NCBI GenBank assembly: GCA_007922305.1
Contig: ML677365.1
Location: 20,083,363 to 20,147,362, forward strand
From: Dermatemys mawii
Taxonomy: Eukaryota; Chordata; Testudines; Dermatemydidae
Reading direction: 5' to 3'
Length of the DNA stretch: 64,000 nucleotides
The translations under genes and the position numbers were made by a program. Below, piece by piece: positions 1-11,500 of this stretch (position 1 is its first letter; every line of letters starts with the position of its first letter). The notes beneath the pieces are model-generated. The model had not been told where the DNA came from. It saw only the letters and a list, made by a program, of their open reading frames with translations, and did not search any database.

Positions 1-1098
1 TGCCTTACTCTTGGGTAGTTCCAAATCCCTGACAAGGTCATTCAGTTCAGCTTGTGTTATGACGTGTGGTTCAGAGGAGGAGGATGGGAGAAAATGTGGG
101 TCCTGTGACATTGATGGTTCAGGACCAGAAGTTTCATCCTCTTCCTCTTCCTCATCTGACTCAAGTGAGAATGATTCTGGTGCATCAGGAACCAGCAGTC
201 CTTCTCTGTGGGGTATTGGGCGTATAGCTGATGGAATGTTTGGATAATGCACAGTCCACTTTTTCTTCTTTGACACACCTTTCCCAACTGGAGGCACCAT
301 GCAGAAGTAACAATTGCTGATATGATCTGTTGGCTCTCTCCAAATCATTGGCACTGCAAAAGGCATAGATTTCCTTTTCCTGTTCAACCACTGGCGAAGA
401 TTTGTTGCACAAGTGTTTCAGCGTATGTGTGGGGCCCACCTCTTGTCCTGATCTCCAATTTTGCAGCCAAAATGAAGGTGATAGGCTTTCTTAACCATAG
501 TGGTTATACTGCGCTTTTATGATGCAAAAGTCACTTCACCACAAACATAGCAGAAGTTATCTGCACTGTTCACCCAAGTACGAGGCATCTCTGCTCACTT
601 TGGCTAAACAGAAATGTGTCCCTTTGCAAAATCAAACACTGACAAATAAGAGAGCACGACACTGTATGATTTCTAGAGCTGACATAGGGCAATTTGTTCA
701 GCAGAGTGATGTAATCTTCGTTATGATAGCATCATCCATGACTTCTAGGAATAACATGATGCAATTCATATCATGTATGACGCAATACCAGCTTCAGATT
801 GCATCATTCATTGTTTTGCCTAAAAAGCAAGTACTGTCCAAACCCAGTCATAGATTTATTCATAGATCCAGTCAAAGATGTATTTTAGTCATTTCTGGTT
901 TAAATTGAGATCCCTTCCCTTTATAACTCACTTATCCTCTGCCATTCCCATGTCAAGGGTCGTATATACTGACCCAATGGCATATCTTGAAAACTAGAGC
1001 CAATCAACAATTTTAAGCATCATTTTCGTTCTCAGTGACCCAGAATTAGTAAAGTTTGACTACATTTATTTCAGAAGCATTTTGGCTGTAGAGCAGTG
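1..1098 (-). pseudogene. Second, truncated copy of the CACTG-ended transposon (inactivated)
   Basis: The minus strand matches 18752-19850 closely, including the left end CACTGCTCTACAGCC at 1098 and the flanking TAA. The window start cuts it after about the first 200 codons. The ORF start maps near 583. The Cys57 codon TGC is changed to TGA, and other substitutions follow, so this copy cannot make the full protein. Similarity is high enough to read by eye along the whole overlap. Confidence 0.85.
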
Positions 1099-1550
1099 TT
1101 ATCAGCATGGATACGTCCTCTAGAATGGTAGGCGAACCATGAAGGGATATGTGATTTTTTTCCACATCCAGCACATAAATATATTGGGACACCAGCTATA
1201 ACAGTGCCATGTAAATGCCTGCTCTCACTTTCAGGTGAAGTAAACAAGAAGCAGGCAACATTATCTCCTGAAAAGGTAATCAAACTTGTTTGTCTGAGCA
1301 ATTGACTGAACAAGAAGTAGGACTGAGTGGACGTTTAGGCTCTAAAGTTTTACATTATTTTCACTTGTGTGCATTAAATGTTTATTATAGAAACTGAATG
1401 GCCTAATATACAGTGGAAAAAGACAAAGAACTTTCATTCAGGCCTTTACGTACAATAGGTTCAATTCTGTAGAAAGTTTTTCCAAATTATAAAAGTACTT
1501 TTATGTGTGTCCAAATTTCAGAGAGAGATTTTACAATGGTAGCAAGTTGT

Positions 1551-1790
1551 GGTGAGTTGGCTCCCCATCTGTCACAATTTGTTACCCCTGGACCAGACGA
1601 TTGGGATAGATGAGAGAGAGTAAATTGTGACTGATGAATCCCCATCCATCACCACTTATTATGCCTCGACCAGGAAATGAGGAAAGGTCAGAAGTACTGT
1701 ATTGTGAGGGGTAAACCCCATTATCACAACTTGCTATCCCTGGACTAGAGAATGGGGAAAGGGAGAGGCTGCAAGTTGTGACAGGTCAGC
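1551..1790. repeat. Minisatellite, three diverged ~76-bp units
   Basis: Units start at 1551, 1627 and 1704 with a partial fourth at 1778. Each starts GTG and contains a CCCCAT..TCAC.AC.T block and a GG/AC-TAG/CCAG block. Units are roughly 60-70% alike by eye. Confidence 0.65.
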
Positions 1791-1798
1791 AAAAGAGA

Positions 1799-3056
1799 AC
1801 ACCTAGATGTCAGTAACTGTTACCACTAACAGCCACAGTGCAATGCTATGGCACATGGCAAGGGAAGCAGTAGTGGGGTGCTTGGGAAGAGACTCCACCT
1901 CCCAAAGGTAAAGGGTGCATCTGGGGGAGCAGGAGAGCCTGGTAGTCAGGGCCCTCTACCACATCTAAGCACACCAAACACTGAAACAGCATATCAGCAT
2001 GTACTACTAGCCATACTGACTACTACTGACGATAGTGTGAGAAGTTGTGGTGTTAAGGGGAAGATGAGGTATATGAGCAAGTGACAGGATGGTCTGGTGC
2101 TGCATGGAGTTACCTAAATGACAAGGTAAGCAGAAGAGACTTGCTGAGCCAGTAAGCGAAGTGCACATGCCACCCTGGACATTTAAAGCCACACTGACCA
2201 ATGTTTTCAAATTACTGTTACTTTCCCCAATATTCCTCCAATATTCCCAAATGCAAACCTTGCCCCCTCCAATCCCATGACATCCCCACTGCCTTCCAGT
2301 GCCACTGCTGCCATCCACAGTTGTCAACTTTCACGCGGTAAATAAGCATTTGATTTTCACAATAAATGAAAAATCAAACTAATCCCATTTCAAAACAAGG
2401 CCAAAACAAGCAAATCCCTACCTCACACTGTGCATCCCTGAGTCTCTTCCCCGTCTTGACCTCCCCTTGCCCATGCTTGCTGTGAACCAACCAAGAAAGC
2501 ACCAACAAGCCAAACAAGCTACAAGTCAAAAACTAGCCAACAAGCAACTCACAAGCCAATCAAGCCCAATTTCCTTTTTTTCCCCAGGTTTAGCATGTCT
2601 TCTCCCCAACACTCCACCAATACCCAGTTCAGTCTCCCTGCCCCTCCTCCACGCCTTGTACTACACAGAACACTAGGCAAGGAGAGCAGAAGTGAGGTCC
2701 CATCGAGCAGGGCTATGATAAGCTTGCATCTGTGGAAACAGGGCTGCAACACTACCTGGGGAAGCAGACACAAGATGCTTGCTCTCAGCAGATGGTTTGC
2801 AGAACAGAACCTGCAGACCCACCATGCCCCTTTTGCACTAAGTCCCAGGAGAGGAGCATGCACATTACCCCCTCTGCAATACTCTCCCACTGCACCCATA
2901 GATTGGGGGAGAATGGGGCATGAGCCCACTGCCTGATCCCCAAACCCTCCCTGCAGCCGAGTCCTGGGGTGAAAGGGTCTGTTCCTTGCTACTTGCAGCA
3001 GACACACCCTGTGGAAAATAGGGCATGACCTTGATATACCAACCACCACCCACCCA
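1799..3056. other. Non-genic stretch, no recognised feature
   Basis: Mixed sequence with short ORFs only. A CAAGC-rich patch occurs near 2480-2560. I see no splice-flanked exon or recognisable transposon end. Confidence 0.5.
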
Positions 3057-3456
3057 NNNNNNNNNNNNNNNNNNNNNNNNNNNNNNNNNNNNNNNNNNNN
3101 NNNNNNNNNNNNNNNNNNNNNNNNNNNNNNNNNNNNNNNNNNNNNNNNNNNNNNNNNNNNNNNNNNNNNNNNNNNNNNNNNNNNNNNNNNNNNNNNNNNN
3201 NNNNNNNNNNNNNNNNNNNNNNNNNNNNNNNNNNNNNNNNNNNNNNNNNNNNNNNNNNNNNNNNNNNNNNNNNNNNNNNNNNNNNNNNNNNNNNNNNNNN
3301 NNNNNNNNNNNNNNNNNNNNNNNNNNNNNNNNNNNNNNNNNNNNNNNNNNNNNNNNNNNNNNNNNNNNNNNNNNNNNNNNNNNNNNNNNNNNNNNNNNNN
3401 NNNNNNNNNNNNNNNNNNNNNNNNNNNNNNNNNNNNNNNNNNNNNNNNNNNNNNNN
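3057..3456. other. Assembly gap (400 N)
   Basis: Exactly 400 unknown bases. A round size suggests an estimated scaffold gap. Translations across it are meaningless. Confidence 0.98.
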
Positions 3457-4379
3457 CTGAAATGGCACAGGCTCTTGCTAGCATGAGGTGGAGTCAGGGG
3501 ATGGGTGGTGAAAACCACAGCAGCAAGTTTAAGAGTCCAGGTAAACTGAATCAGGCTCATGCTACAGGACTAAAAATTATAGCACAGACATTCCCCCACT
3601 CAGATTCTCAGACCCACGTTCCCCCCTCCCACCCATTGTGACTCCGCTATACAGACTACAAACTCTTCAGGCAGATGCTGGTTGTGCAGTGTCTAGGACA
3701 ATGGGGCCCTAATCTCAGCAGAGCGCTCTCAAACACAACCCAAGGCCTATACCCTGGTTGAGAACTTAAACCCAAAGTTCATATTTGATCTGCCCCCTTA
3801 AAGAATATGATGTAAAGAGAGAACATGGCTCTAATGACCAGAGCATTCTGCATACTAGTAGTCAGGTCACCCTATTTGCATCAAGTAACAAAGATGAACA
3901 GCAATAGGAAACACAGATCATTGGTAACATGCCAACAATGTAGCAAGAGGAGATTTGGAGTCACACAGCACTGAAATGCCTTGTTTGGTGAGCTGACTGA
4001 ATTTCATGAATGTTCTGTTCAGTGTTTATTACAGGTCTGATCACTGAAAAAGAGATGAATGTCTCATGTTTAGTATCCCACTGATCATCTCTCCCCACTG
4101 CAGTTTTATAATCCTGTAACCAATTTTCAACACATGTGAATGCTCCTACCCAAGTCAGCCTGAACTAATTCTGGGAAAGTCTGATGCAATGTTTCATTGA
4201 AATGCTTCACTGAAGTTCACATGTATGCCAATCCTTTTAGCCACTGATTCTGTAACTTTATCAAAAGCAAAAGAATGTTTGCCTGGAAAAAACAGGAATA
4301 ATCTAAAAGCACTGATTTATGTGAAAAACAGCTGAACATTTGCAGCTTGGCTAAACATGGCAAAAAGAGGACATGATTA
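3457..4379. other. Non-genic stretch, no recognised feature
   Basis: AT-rich sequence after the gap with no exon-like ORF or terminal repeat that I can support. Confidence 0.5.
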
Positions 4380-4467
4380 GAGCCCTGAAAATCCATGGAT
4401 AGCCGCAGACCACTTTTGGGAATCGCGGCTCAGATGCAGATATAAATTGCATATCTGCGCAGGGTTC
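4380..4467. mobile_element. Short palindromic MITE with TA flanks (mariner-like)
   Basis: Left end GAGCCCTG and right end CAGGGTTC are inverted repeats flanked by TA on both sides. The 88-bp body is rich in ATCC/GGAT and GATATAAATT. TA duplication suggests the Tc1/mariner superfamily. Confidence 0.55.
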
Positions 4468-5305
4468 TAGACATGATAACTTTCTGTGAGTATCTGAAGG
4501 GTGAGACACCAATCAGAAGTGGTGGAATATTTTGTGGCACAAGAGACATAACTATAATGGGATAAAATTGAGAAATTAAAAATGTGAATTGAATAACACG
4601 AAAGACTTCAAAGCAGATCTATAATTTTAGAAGCATCAAGGAAAATCATGTAAGCCACGCTTCAATATGCAGCAAAAAGTTAAAATGCAAAGTGAAACAG
4701 AGAGCTTTTGTAATATTTAGTTGGCCACATTTCACTTAAGATGGGAAAAATTTATAACATGCTGTAGTGGATGCTACTGAAGAAGACCATGGCAAGTACA
4801 GAAACTCCTCTCAAAGTCATCCCGGTTAACGCTGTTTCATTGTTACATTTCTGATCAATTAGGGAACATGATCGTTTAAAGTTGTGCAATGCTCCCTTCT
4901 AACATCATTTGGCTGCTTGGACAAAGAGCAGCCCATTGCAGCTAGCTGATAGGGGCTTGGAACCAGGGTGGACCAGCAGCCCTCTCATCAGCTCTCACCC
5001 TCCCCTAAGTTCCCTATGCAGCCGCTGCCCAGCAGGCTATCAATTGCCAGCAGTTCAGTTGTCCCTCCCCCACTGTCAGTACTACTCCTGCCCTCTGCCT
5101 TGGAGCTGCTCCCTGAGACTCCTGTTTGCGGAGGGTGGGGTGAGAGGAGGACTAATGTCAGGGTGTCCCCCTCCCCCTGCACCCCTCTTACCCCATCTTC
5201 CATAGAGCAGGGACATACAACAAGGCTCAGGAAGGAGGGAGGTTGCCCTGGTAGCAGCTGAGCTCAGCTTGTTGATCTAATTAACAAGGCAGTGTACTTA
5301 AAGGG
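4468..5305. other. Non-genic stretch, no recognised feature
   Basis: AT-rich up to about 4900, then C-rich with proline-rich shadow ORFs. No exon or repeat end is recognised. Confidence 0.5.
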
Positions 5306-5327
5306 GAAATGTGAGTGTGTGTGTGTG

Positions 5328-5357
<30 letters not shown>
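5306..5357. repeat. Compound microsatellite (TG)n(TC)n(AC)n
   Basis: A GT run, then a CT run, then a CA run. The GT and CA arms are complementary, so the strand can fold into a hairpin with a CT-rich loop. Confidence 0.9.
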
Positions 5358-5358
<1 letters not shown>

Positions 5359-6999
5359 CCATGTGTACGTGTCTTCCCTCCCTCCTTTCCTTTCCCCCCT
5401 TTTCTAGAGTGTGAGAGTTCACCTTTGAGGGCTCAGCCAATTGCTAGTTCATCATTTAGCAGTAAGGCATGCCCTGGGAAATAGCCCACCCTCTGACTCC
5501 TCCACCTCAACCAAGCTTCATAATCATAACTGTGTACCAGTATTAAATTGTTTAAAACTGTGTGTGTACACACATCTATATATACACACAATTATATATA
5601 CCTATATCTATCTCCACATACAGACAGACAATATATATTCTTTTTGTCTGGTGAAATATATAGTCTTTGTCTGATGAAAAGATTTTCCCTGGAACCTAAC
5701 CCACTCATTTACATTAATTCTTATGGGGAAATTGGATTTACTTAACATCATTTTGCTTGAAATCGCATTTTTCAGTAACATAACTACAACATTATGTGAG
5801 GAGTTCCTGTACAACTGGTGACACTAAGAGACAACATTGATTTAAAAACAGGAGAAAAATGAGACTTTGAGTTTCTATTTCTTTAATAGAGAGTTGTCTT
5901 TCCGAATGGAACTTGTGGTTCGGTTCACTAAACCATGACGCTATTGTAGGATCATGACAAACACGAAAATCATTAAACTGACTAGTTTCAAAGGGAACAG
6001 AGTTTCTGCAGAGAAGTTCTATAATAGATTATCTATTTCAGGACAAACTGATAAGTGGATATATTATCCAATTAAATAAATACAAATGAGTTTCTAACTT
6101 CTTAATTCAAGCACGTTAAAGCAATGGAAGTCTCCATACCATTTTTTTTTAGTTGGGGTGCGGGGAAAGAAAGCCCGTACAGCATCAGCAAAAGTCCTTT
6201 GCTCACTATAATTAAATATTATTTGGCTTTGTACAAGTTGAAAACATCTTAAATTGAACAAATTGTTGGAAACAAACATATTCCAGAATTCCAATATCAT
6301 CTTTTTCCCCTTTCAGTTAGTGACCCAGGAATAAATTCTGATGAAACCTCAATTAACTGACAATTCTTCACCATTCAGCTACATAAATAAGCATGTGCAC
6401 TGCCTAATACATAAATTTTAGGCAACACTAAAAACAGTATATTATTGTATTATGGTGAAAATCTTTATGGCATTAAATAAGATTTCTATGTTATTTCTCT
6501 CTCACTAAAGCATCCATTTCTGGTAACACACATTGCAAAAAACATCTGACTCCTGCAATCAAGACATCAACTGGGTTCATCCAGTTGTTACAATAAATAC
6601 CAAATGAATAAAGATTACCAAACTATGTTATATTTGGTTAACACTTGTTTTGCCAGGTAGGCTCCATGCTGTGAAATTCATAATCAAACATTCTTTATGT
6701 GGGAAGACTACCTGTAAAACAAGTAAATATGGCATTTGTAAAGTCCTTATTTGCATCTCTTTCAGCAAGACCACAAAGTGCTTTCACTAAATGACCCACA
6801 GAAGAAAAATAATCGGTTTTGTCTCTTTCTTTTTTATGATATATAAAAAAGGCATGAATATATTTTCTTTTTCTTTTAAATTTAGAATTACCAAGAATGT
6901 CAATTTGTTTTCTGGTTTTCCTATTCGACTCAGATGTCCTGGATGTAGACTATAAACTCTCAGACCTCAGCTCAAGGGCAGCACTGTTGCATCTTTACA
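5358..6999. other. Non-genic stretch with a probable mariner/Tigger-like fragment at about 5690-5815
   Basis: An AT-rich region with a (TATA/CACA) patch near 5560-5640. The block near 5690-5815 (GGGGAAATTGGATTTACTTA and CATTTTTCAGTAACATAAC) resembles a Tigger-type MITE end I recall from other vertebrates. Nothing else is supported. Confidence 0.35.
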
Positions 7000-8481
7000 C
7001 ACAACTGCTTTTCTCCCAAATTGTTTATTCAGGCAGTTAAAAAAAATCAGTGTAAAAAAGTTTTAAACCATCTATATAAAAAAAAATTCCTGGTATTATC
7101 AGGCTTTCCTTATATGTTTCACATCTTCTTGGTACATCATAAAGAAGCAAAACACACAACGCAAATCCAAATTTCCTTGCAGGTCATCTTTAAAGTTATT
7201 TACAAGAATTAAGTGATCACAATTTTTACAACTGTTTGCAACTGGCTGTATAAGGCAGTGTCTACACTACAGGCACTATAGTGGCGTAACTACAGTTCAG
7301 TAGTTTTGCTGATATAACCCCATAGCATAGATGTAACCTACGAAGGCGGATGAGTTTTTTCCATTGCTGTAGGAACACCATCTCTCCAAACAATAGTAAG
7401 TAGGTTGATGGAAGCATTCTTCCAGAGATTTAGCTACATCTACACCAAGAATCAGGTCAGGATGGCTATGGTGCTCAGGTATGCGGATTTTTCATACTGC
7501 TGAGCACTGCAGGTACATTGACCTAAATTTTAAGTACAGACCACACCTGCGTATTGTAAACAGCATTCCAAACTGCAGATCTGATGGAGTGGCAGCAGTA
7601 TAAACAACATGTTTGGTCTAGTTCACTAAGTCTTCATCTGAAATAACTATTGTAAAGAAAAATAAATTACAAAAGAACAAAAAGTTGAATGTCCTCTGTT
7701 CTACAGGTGGGACTATGTGGACCAGAGGTTCCGTTATCAATTCTTACCCCGTTCTATCATCTATGGCCATAAGCATAAATGCCAGCAGCACAAGACAAGA
7801 CAGTTTTAAAAATCTCATTAAAAAAAAATAAGAGGAGAATCCAGAAAAGCCGAAGTTAGGTTTGCGACCCTTTGAGTCAATTAAGGATAAGCTATTCAGC
7901 ATCACTGGCTTTGCCTCTGGCTCTTTTGTAACTAAAGTATTAGGAAGGTCCTTACTATTGTTTAAATATGTTTTAGCTATGCCGTGTTGGGACTATTAAA
8001 GCAGTATCTTGACAGTCACTCCAGTCTAGAATATCATTCAACAGTCATTTAAATGCTTTAATAAAACTTTCATGATCACCACAATCTACCTGAAATGACC
8101 TAATGAGAGCCTACGAATCACCTCAATTCTTCAGTAGAAAAGCACAGAAGCAAGAAGAAAAAGCACAGGCTACCTGAAAAATACTATTGAGCTTTTCACT
8201 GTGGCAGAGTATGCTATTGTAAACCAAAAGACTCAAACTATGCAAGTTACTCTGGCTTATACAGCCAACATTTCAGAGAATATTTTCTAAAGCATGATAT
8301 AAATCAGCAAAGTCTAGGTACTGTTTTAAACTGCTATTTCTGATATGTAGCCAGATCTTTTCTCTCTTAACAGTTCCTTCTTATGACTTTTGTTTTCCAG
8401 TCTGCTTGGGAACCGTCCGCAGATGAAGAGCCCAAAGTGTCAAGCAGCACCCATTTTCCATGTGGATTTATAACTTGTATA
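7000..8481 (-). other. Probable OTUD6B 3' UTR
   Basis: The first canonical AATAAA I find on the minus strand after the stop is at 7029-7024, which would give a UTR of about 1.47 kb. The stretch has no coding potential, is AT-rich and contains a Harbinger-like MITE near 7257-7550. The true end is unknown; an ATTAAA near 8060-8050 is an alternative. Confidence 0.3.
7257..7550. mobile_element. Harbinger-like MITE, degraded
   Basis: Left end GTGTCTACACTACAGGCACT and an inward right end GTACTTAAAATTTAGGTC belong to the GTCTACACT family seen again near 23050. Target duplications are not clean. Confidence 0.4.
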
Positions 8482-8566
8482 CTAACTCCCATTTTCTGTA
8501 GCAGTGTCTGTTAGCAGCTTTATAGAATTATAATGCTCTCCTAATCCATATGCATGCCTCATATAC
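8482..8566 (-). CDS. OTUD6B: OTUD6B last coding exon (catalytic His)
   Basis: 85 bases: one base completing Val277, then [14 protein letters not shown] with catalytic His288, and the variable tail ending ATENGS, TAG. The acceptor is TTGCTTTTAG. Confidence 0.95.
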
Positions 8567-11500
8567 CTAAAAGCAAAACAAAAAAATCAATTAAAAATAT
8601 TTAACTAAAATTAAAACATATATAATATACACATATATAAAAATACCAACTTTCTACTCTCAGATAGCTTAAAGACATTCAATTAAAGTTCAAGACAGCA
8701 TGGAAAAATGAATTATCCTGGGAAACCATGGAAGTTTGACTACATCTTTTCATGAGGAAGGAGTGTTTCTTTAGTTTTGCCAATAATGATAAAACCTACA
8801 CATCATTAATGGACCTTCTATATAAAATAACACGTTAAAACCATTTATAACTCTGAATAAAACAGCTTTTGTTGAATAACTGAAGGCTGCTAAAGAATCA
8901 GTCAACTGACAGAAAAGTGATGTATGTCTAAGTTCCTTATAAGCTGAACAGCCACACAGCCGCCTATTAAGCGCCACACGGGCTCAGGGTTGCGGCGGGG
9001 AGAGGTGTTCCTCCCCGCTGGCCCCAGCACTGACTTGCCATGGCCAGGGGAGAGGCGTCCCTCTCTACCAGTCCCAGCACCGACCTGCCCCAGACTTGCC
9101 ACAGCCAGGATAGAGGAGCCAAGCCCCTCCCTCAGCTCAGCCGAGCCCAGCCCTGCCGTGGCAAGGCACCTTTCCCCGGCCCCAAACAGCTGCAGAGAGA
9201 AAGGGCTGGAGGGAGCCTTCACCCCCAAGGCACCTTGCACCCCAAACCGGTCATCTCCAGCCCCACCCCAGAGCCTGCTCCTCCTGCACTCCAACCCTCT
9301 GCCCCAGCCCTGAACCCCCTCCCACGCCCCAACCCCATCCCCACCCCAGAGCCCTCACCCCCCACTACGCCCCAACCCCATCCCCACCCCAGAGCCCTCA
9401 CCCCCCACTACACCCCAACCCTCTGCCCCAGTCACGAGCCCCCTCCCACAATCTGAACTCCTCAGCCCCACCACCACCACCACATGAATTTTGTTATATG
9501 CATCAATATGACGGTCATGTGTCACACATCACCTACATATAGGTGCACATGACAAAATTCATTCTGCACATGGATGTGAAAAATTAGAGGGAACACTGAC
9601 AATGAGCTTCTTTAGTTTCCTAACTTGATTTATTGATGGCTATTTTGCATTTTCAAGCCAACTCATTCTGTAAGATTCTCTAGTCAGACAAGCTAGATAA
9701 AGTATTGCAATCATTTACTATCATCCTTAAATACTCTCCTTTGGGAAAAACATGATTAAAAATAGGAATAAAAATATCTACTTACACCAGTATTAATGGT
9801 TTACTCGAATATTCTTCACCAACAATAATGGGAGGAGAATCCATTTGCACTACTTCAATTGGTCTTTGCAAAATGTGAGACAGAGCCCTTAGCTTTAAGA
9901 CAGGAAAACAATATACAGAGAAGTATAATTAAATTCCATGAAAAATTCTAACACATACCATTAGTTCAGTTTAGGCCTGAAATTTAGGGGTTTTTTTAGA
10001 AGTGAGATTCTACAAAATCTTCCTGTGGTTAATTTTTAAATTCCTATGAAAAGTTTCAAAGAACCATCTCTTGCTTTGTTGATAAAAGCAATGCAGCACA
10101 GTGCTGGTTCACAAGAACTCGAAAAAGCAACTAGTCTATTTTCAATGCTGAAGTGAAATGAAATGCAAAAATAGAGCATAATTCCTAAAAAAATTTCAAT
10201 TTTAATTATAAATCTGACTCTCTAATTATACTTTGCTATACGATAGCTTGCAGTGCTGTGAAGTATGTTGACCCTGTTTAAACAAAGAAAATAAAACCAA
10301 CTTTATATCTATTCTTTATTCTTTCCCTCCATGTTGTCAACCATCACATTAGAAACAACTGCTCTACAAGTTTTAAAGAAAGACTTAAATTACTGTAAGC
10401 AATACAGACAGACAAACTGGTAATGCTATGAGAAAATATTTGTACACAATATAAAGTTTGTCAAGAGGTTAAAAATGGGAATACTACTACTTACTTTCTT
10501 TGTAAGTGCACTGAGATACACTGATAAACATGCTACATAAGAGTAGACATTATTGTTATATTTCTTTAGAACCATGCTTGATTAGGCCTCCAGAAATTTC
10601 TCTATTACAAAAAAGCCCCTTCTTTGAAGTGGAGAGGGGGCATTGCTATGAATTTGTATCTAAAAATCCATTAATTTTCAACCACTTCAGAGTTTCGTCA
10701 ACAAAAATAAATAGTACCATACTTACTTCCAGCTGACCACCCCACGCAGCTGTGTTCACTATATCATTGCAATACTTTTCAAACTCCCCTGCAGAAAAAA
10801 AAAAAAGAAAAAGAAAAAGAGTAAACCTCTCAGTAAATCTCTTTCCTGGAGGTGAGTGGGTGAGATATTGATGGGATAAATTAAAAATAAATTTTGGCCT
10901 GGAAAAGAACAAAATGTAGACAACAAAGAATATATTAGTGCAGGGAAAAAGAAAATATAGGAAACAGACACCTCTGACAAAGGAAGTAGTAAAGTATGGT
11001 TCGCTTGTTTAAAAGAAAAGAGGAAAAAGAAGAGCAAAGACAGGAAAGATAGTATAATAAAAATACAGGTAAGAGGAAGTTATATTTTAAACAGTTCTTG
11101 AATAAATTTTATGAATATAATCTAATTAAATATGGAACCCAATAAGTGGTACACAATAGCTTTAAACTGCAGGAGTCATAGCTTTGGAGACAGTACGCAG
11201 TGAAAGTATCTATCTAATTAGTAGGTGCGGCCCTTGTGCAAGATAGGAGTCAGATAAATTTTTCAGGTCCTGTAACTAGTGGCAATTCTACTACACTTTC
11301 CTCCAAACTGACTGGGTTGTTTATTTCTCAGTAAACAAACCTATTTAGAATCCAGAGAACATTCCCATCTATGCATGTCTCCAGATGACAGTTTTAAGGC
11401 AAATAAGATTGGGGGCTGCAAGTAAGATCTGTGCTCTAATGAATGAAAGGAATTACAAGAATAAAATTAACTGACCTCTTCGTAAAACACACTATTAAAT

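Noticed and set aside
2549..3560. Long ORFs of up to 311 codons
   Set aside because: They consist mostly of X translated across the 400-N gap.
5300..5360. Possible CRISPR-like or regulatory repeat
   Set aside because: Simple dinucleotide tracts; no spacers.
9040..9456. 138-codon proline-rich ORF
   Set aside because: Direct translation of a tandem C-rich repeat within a MITE.
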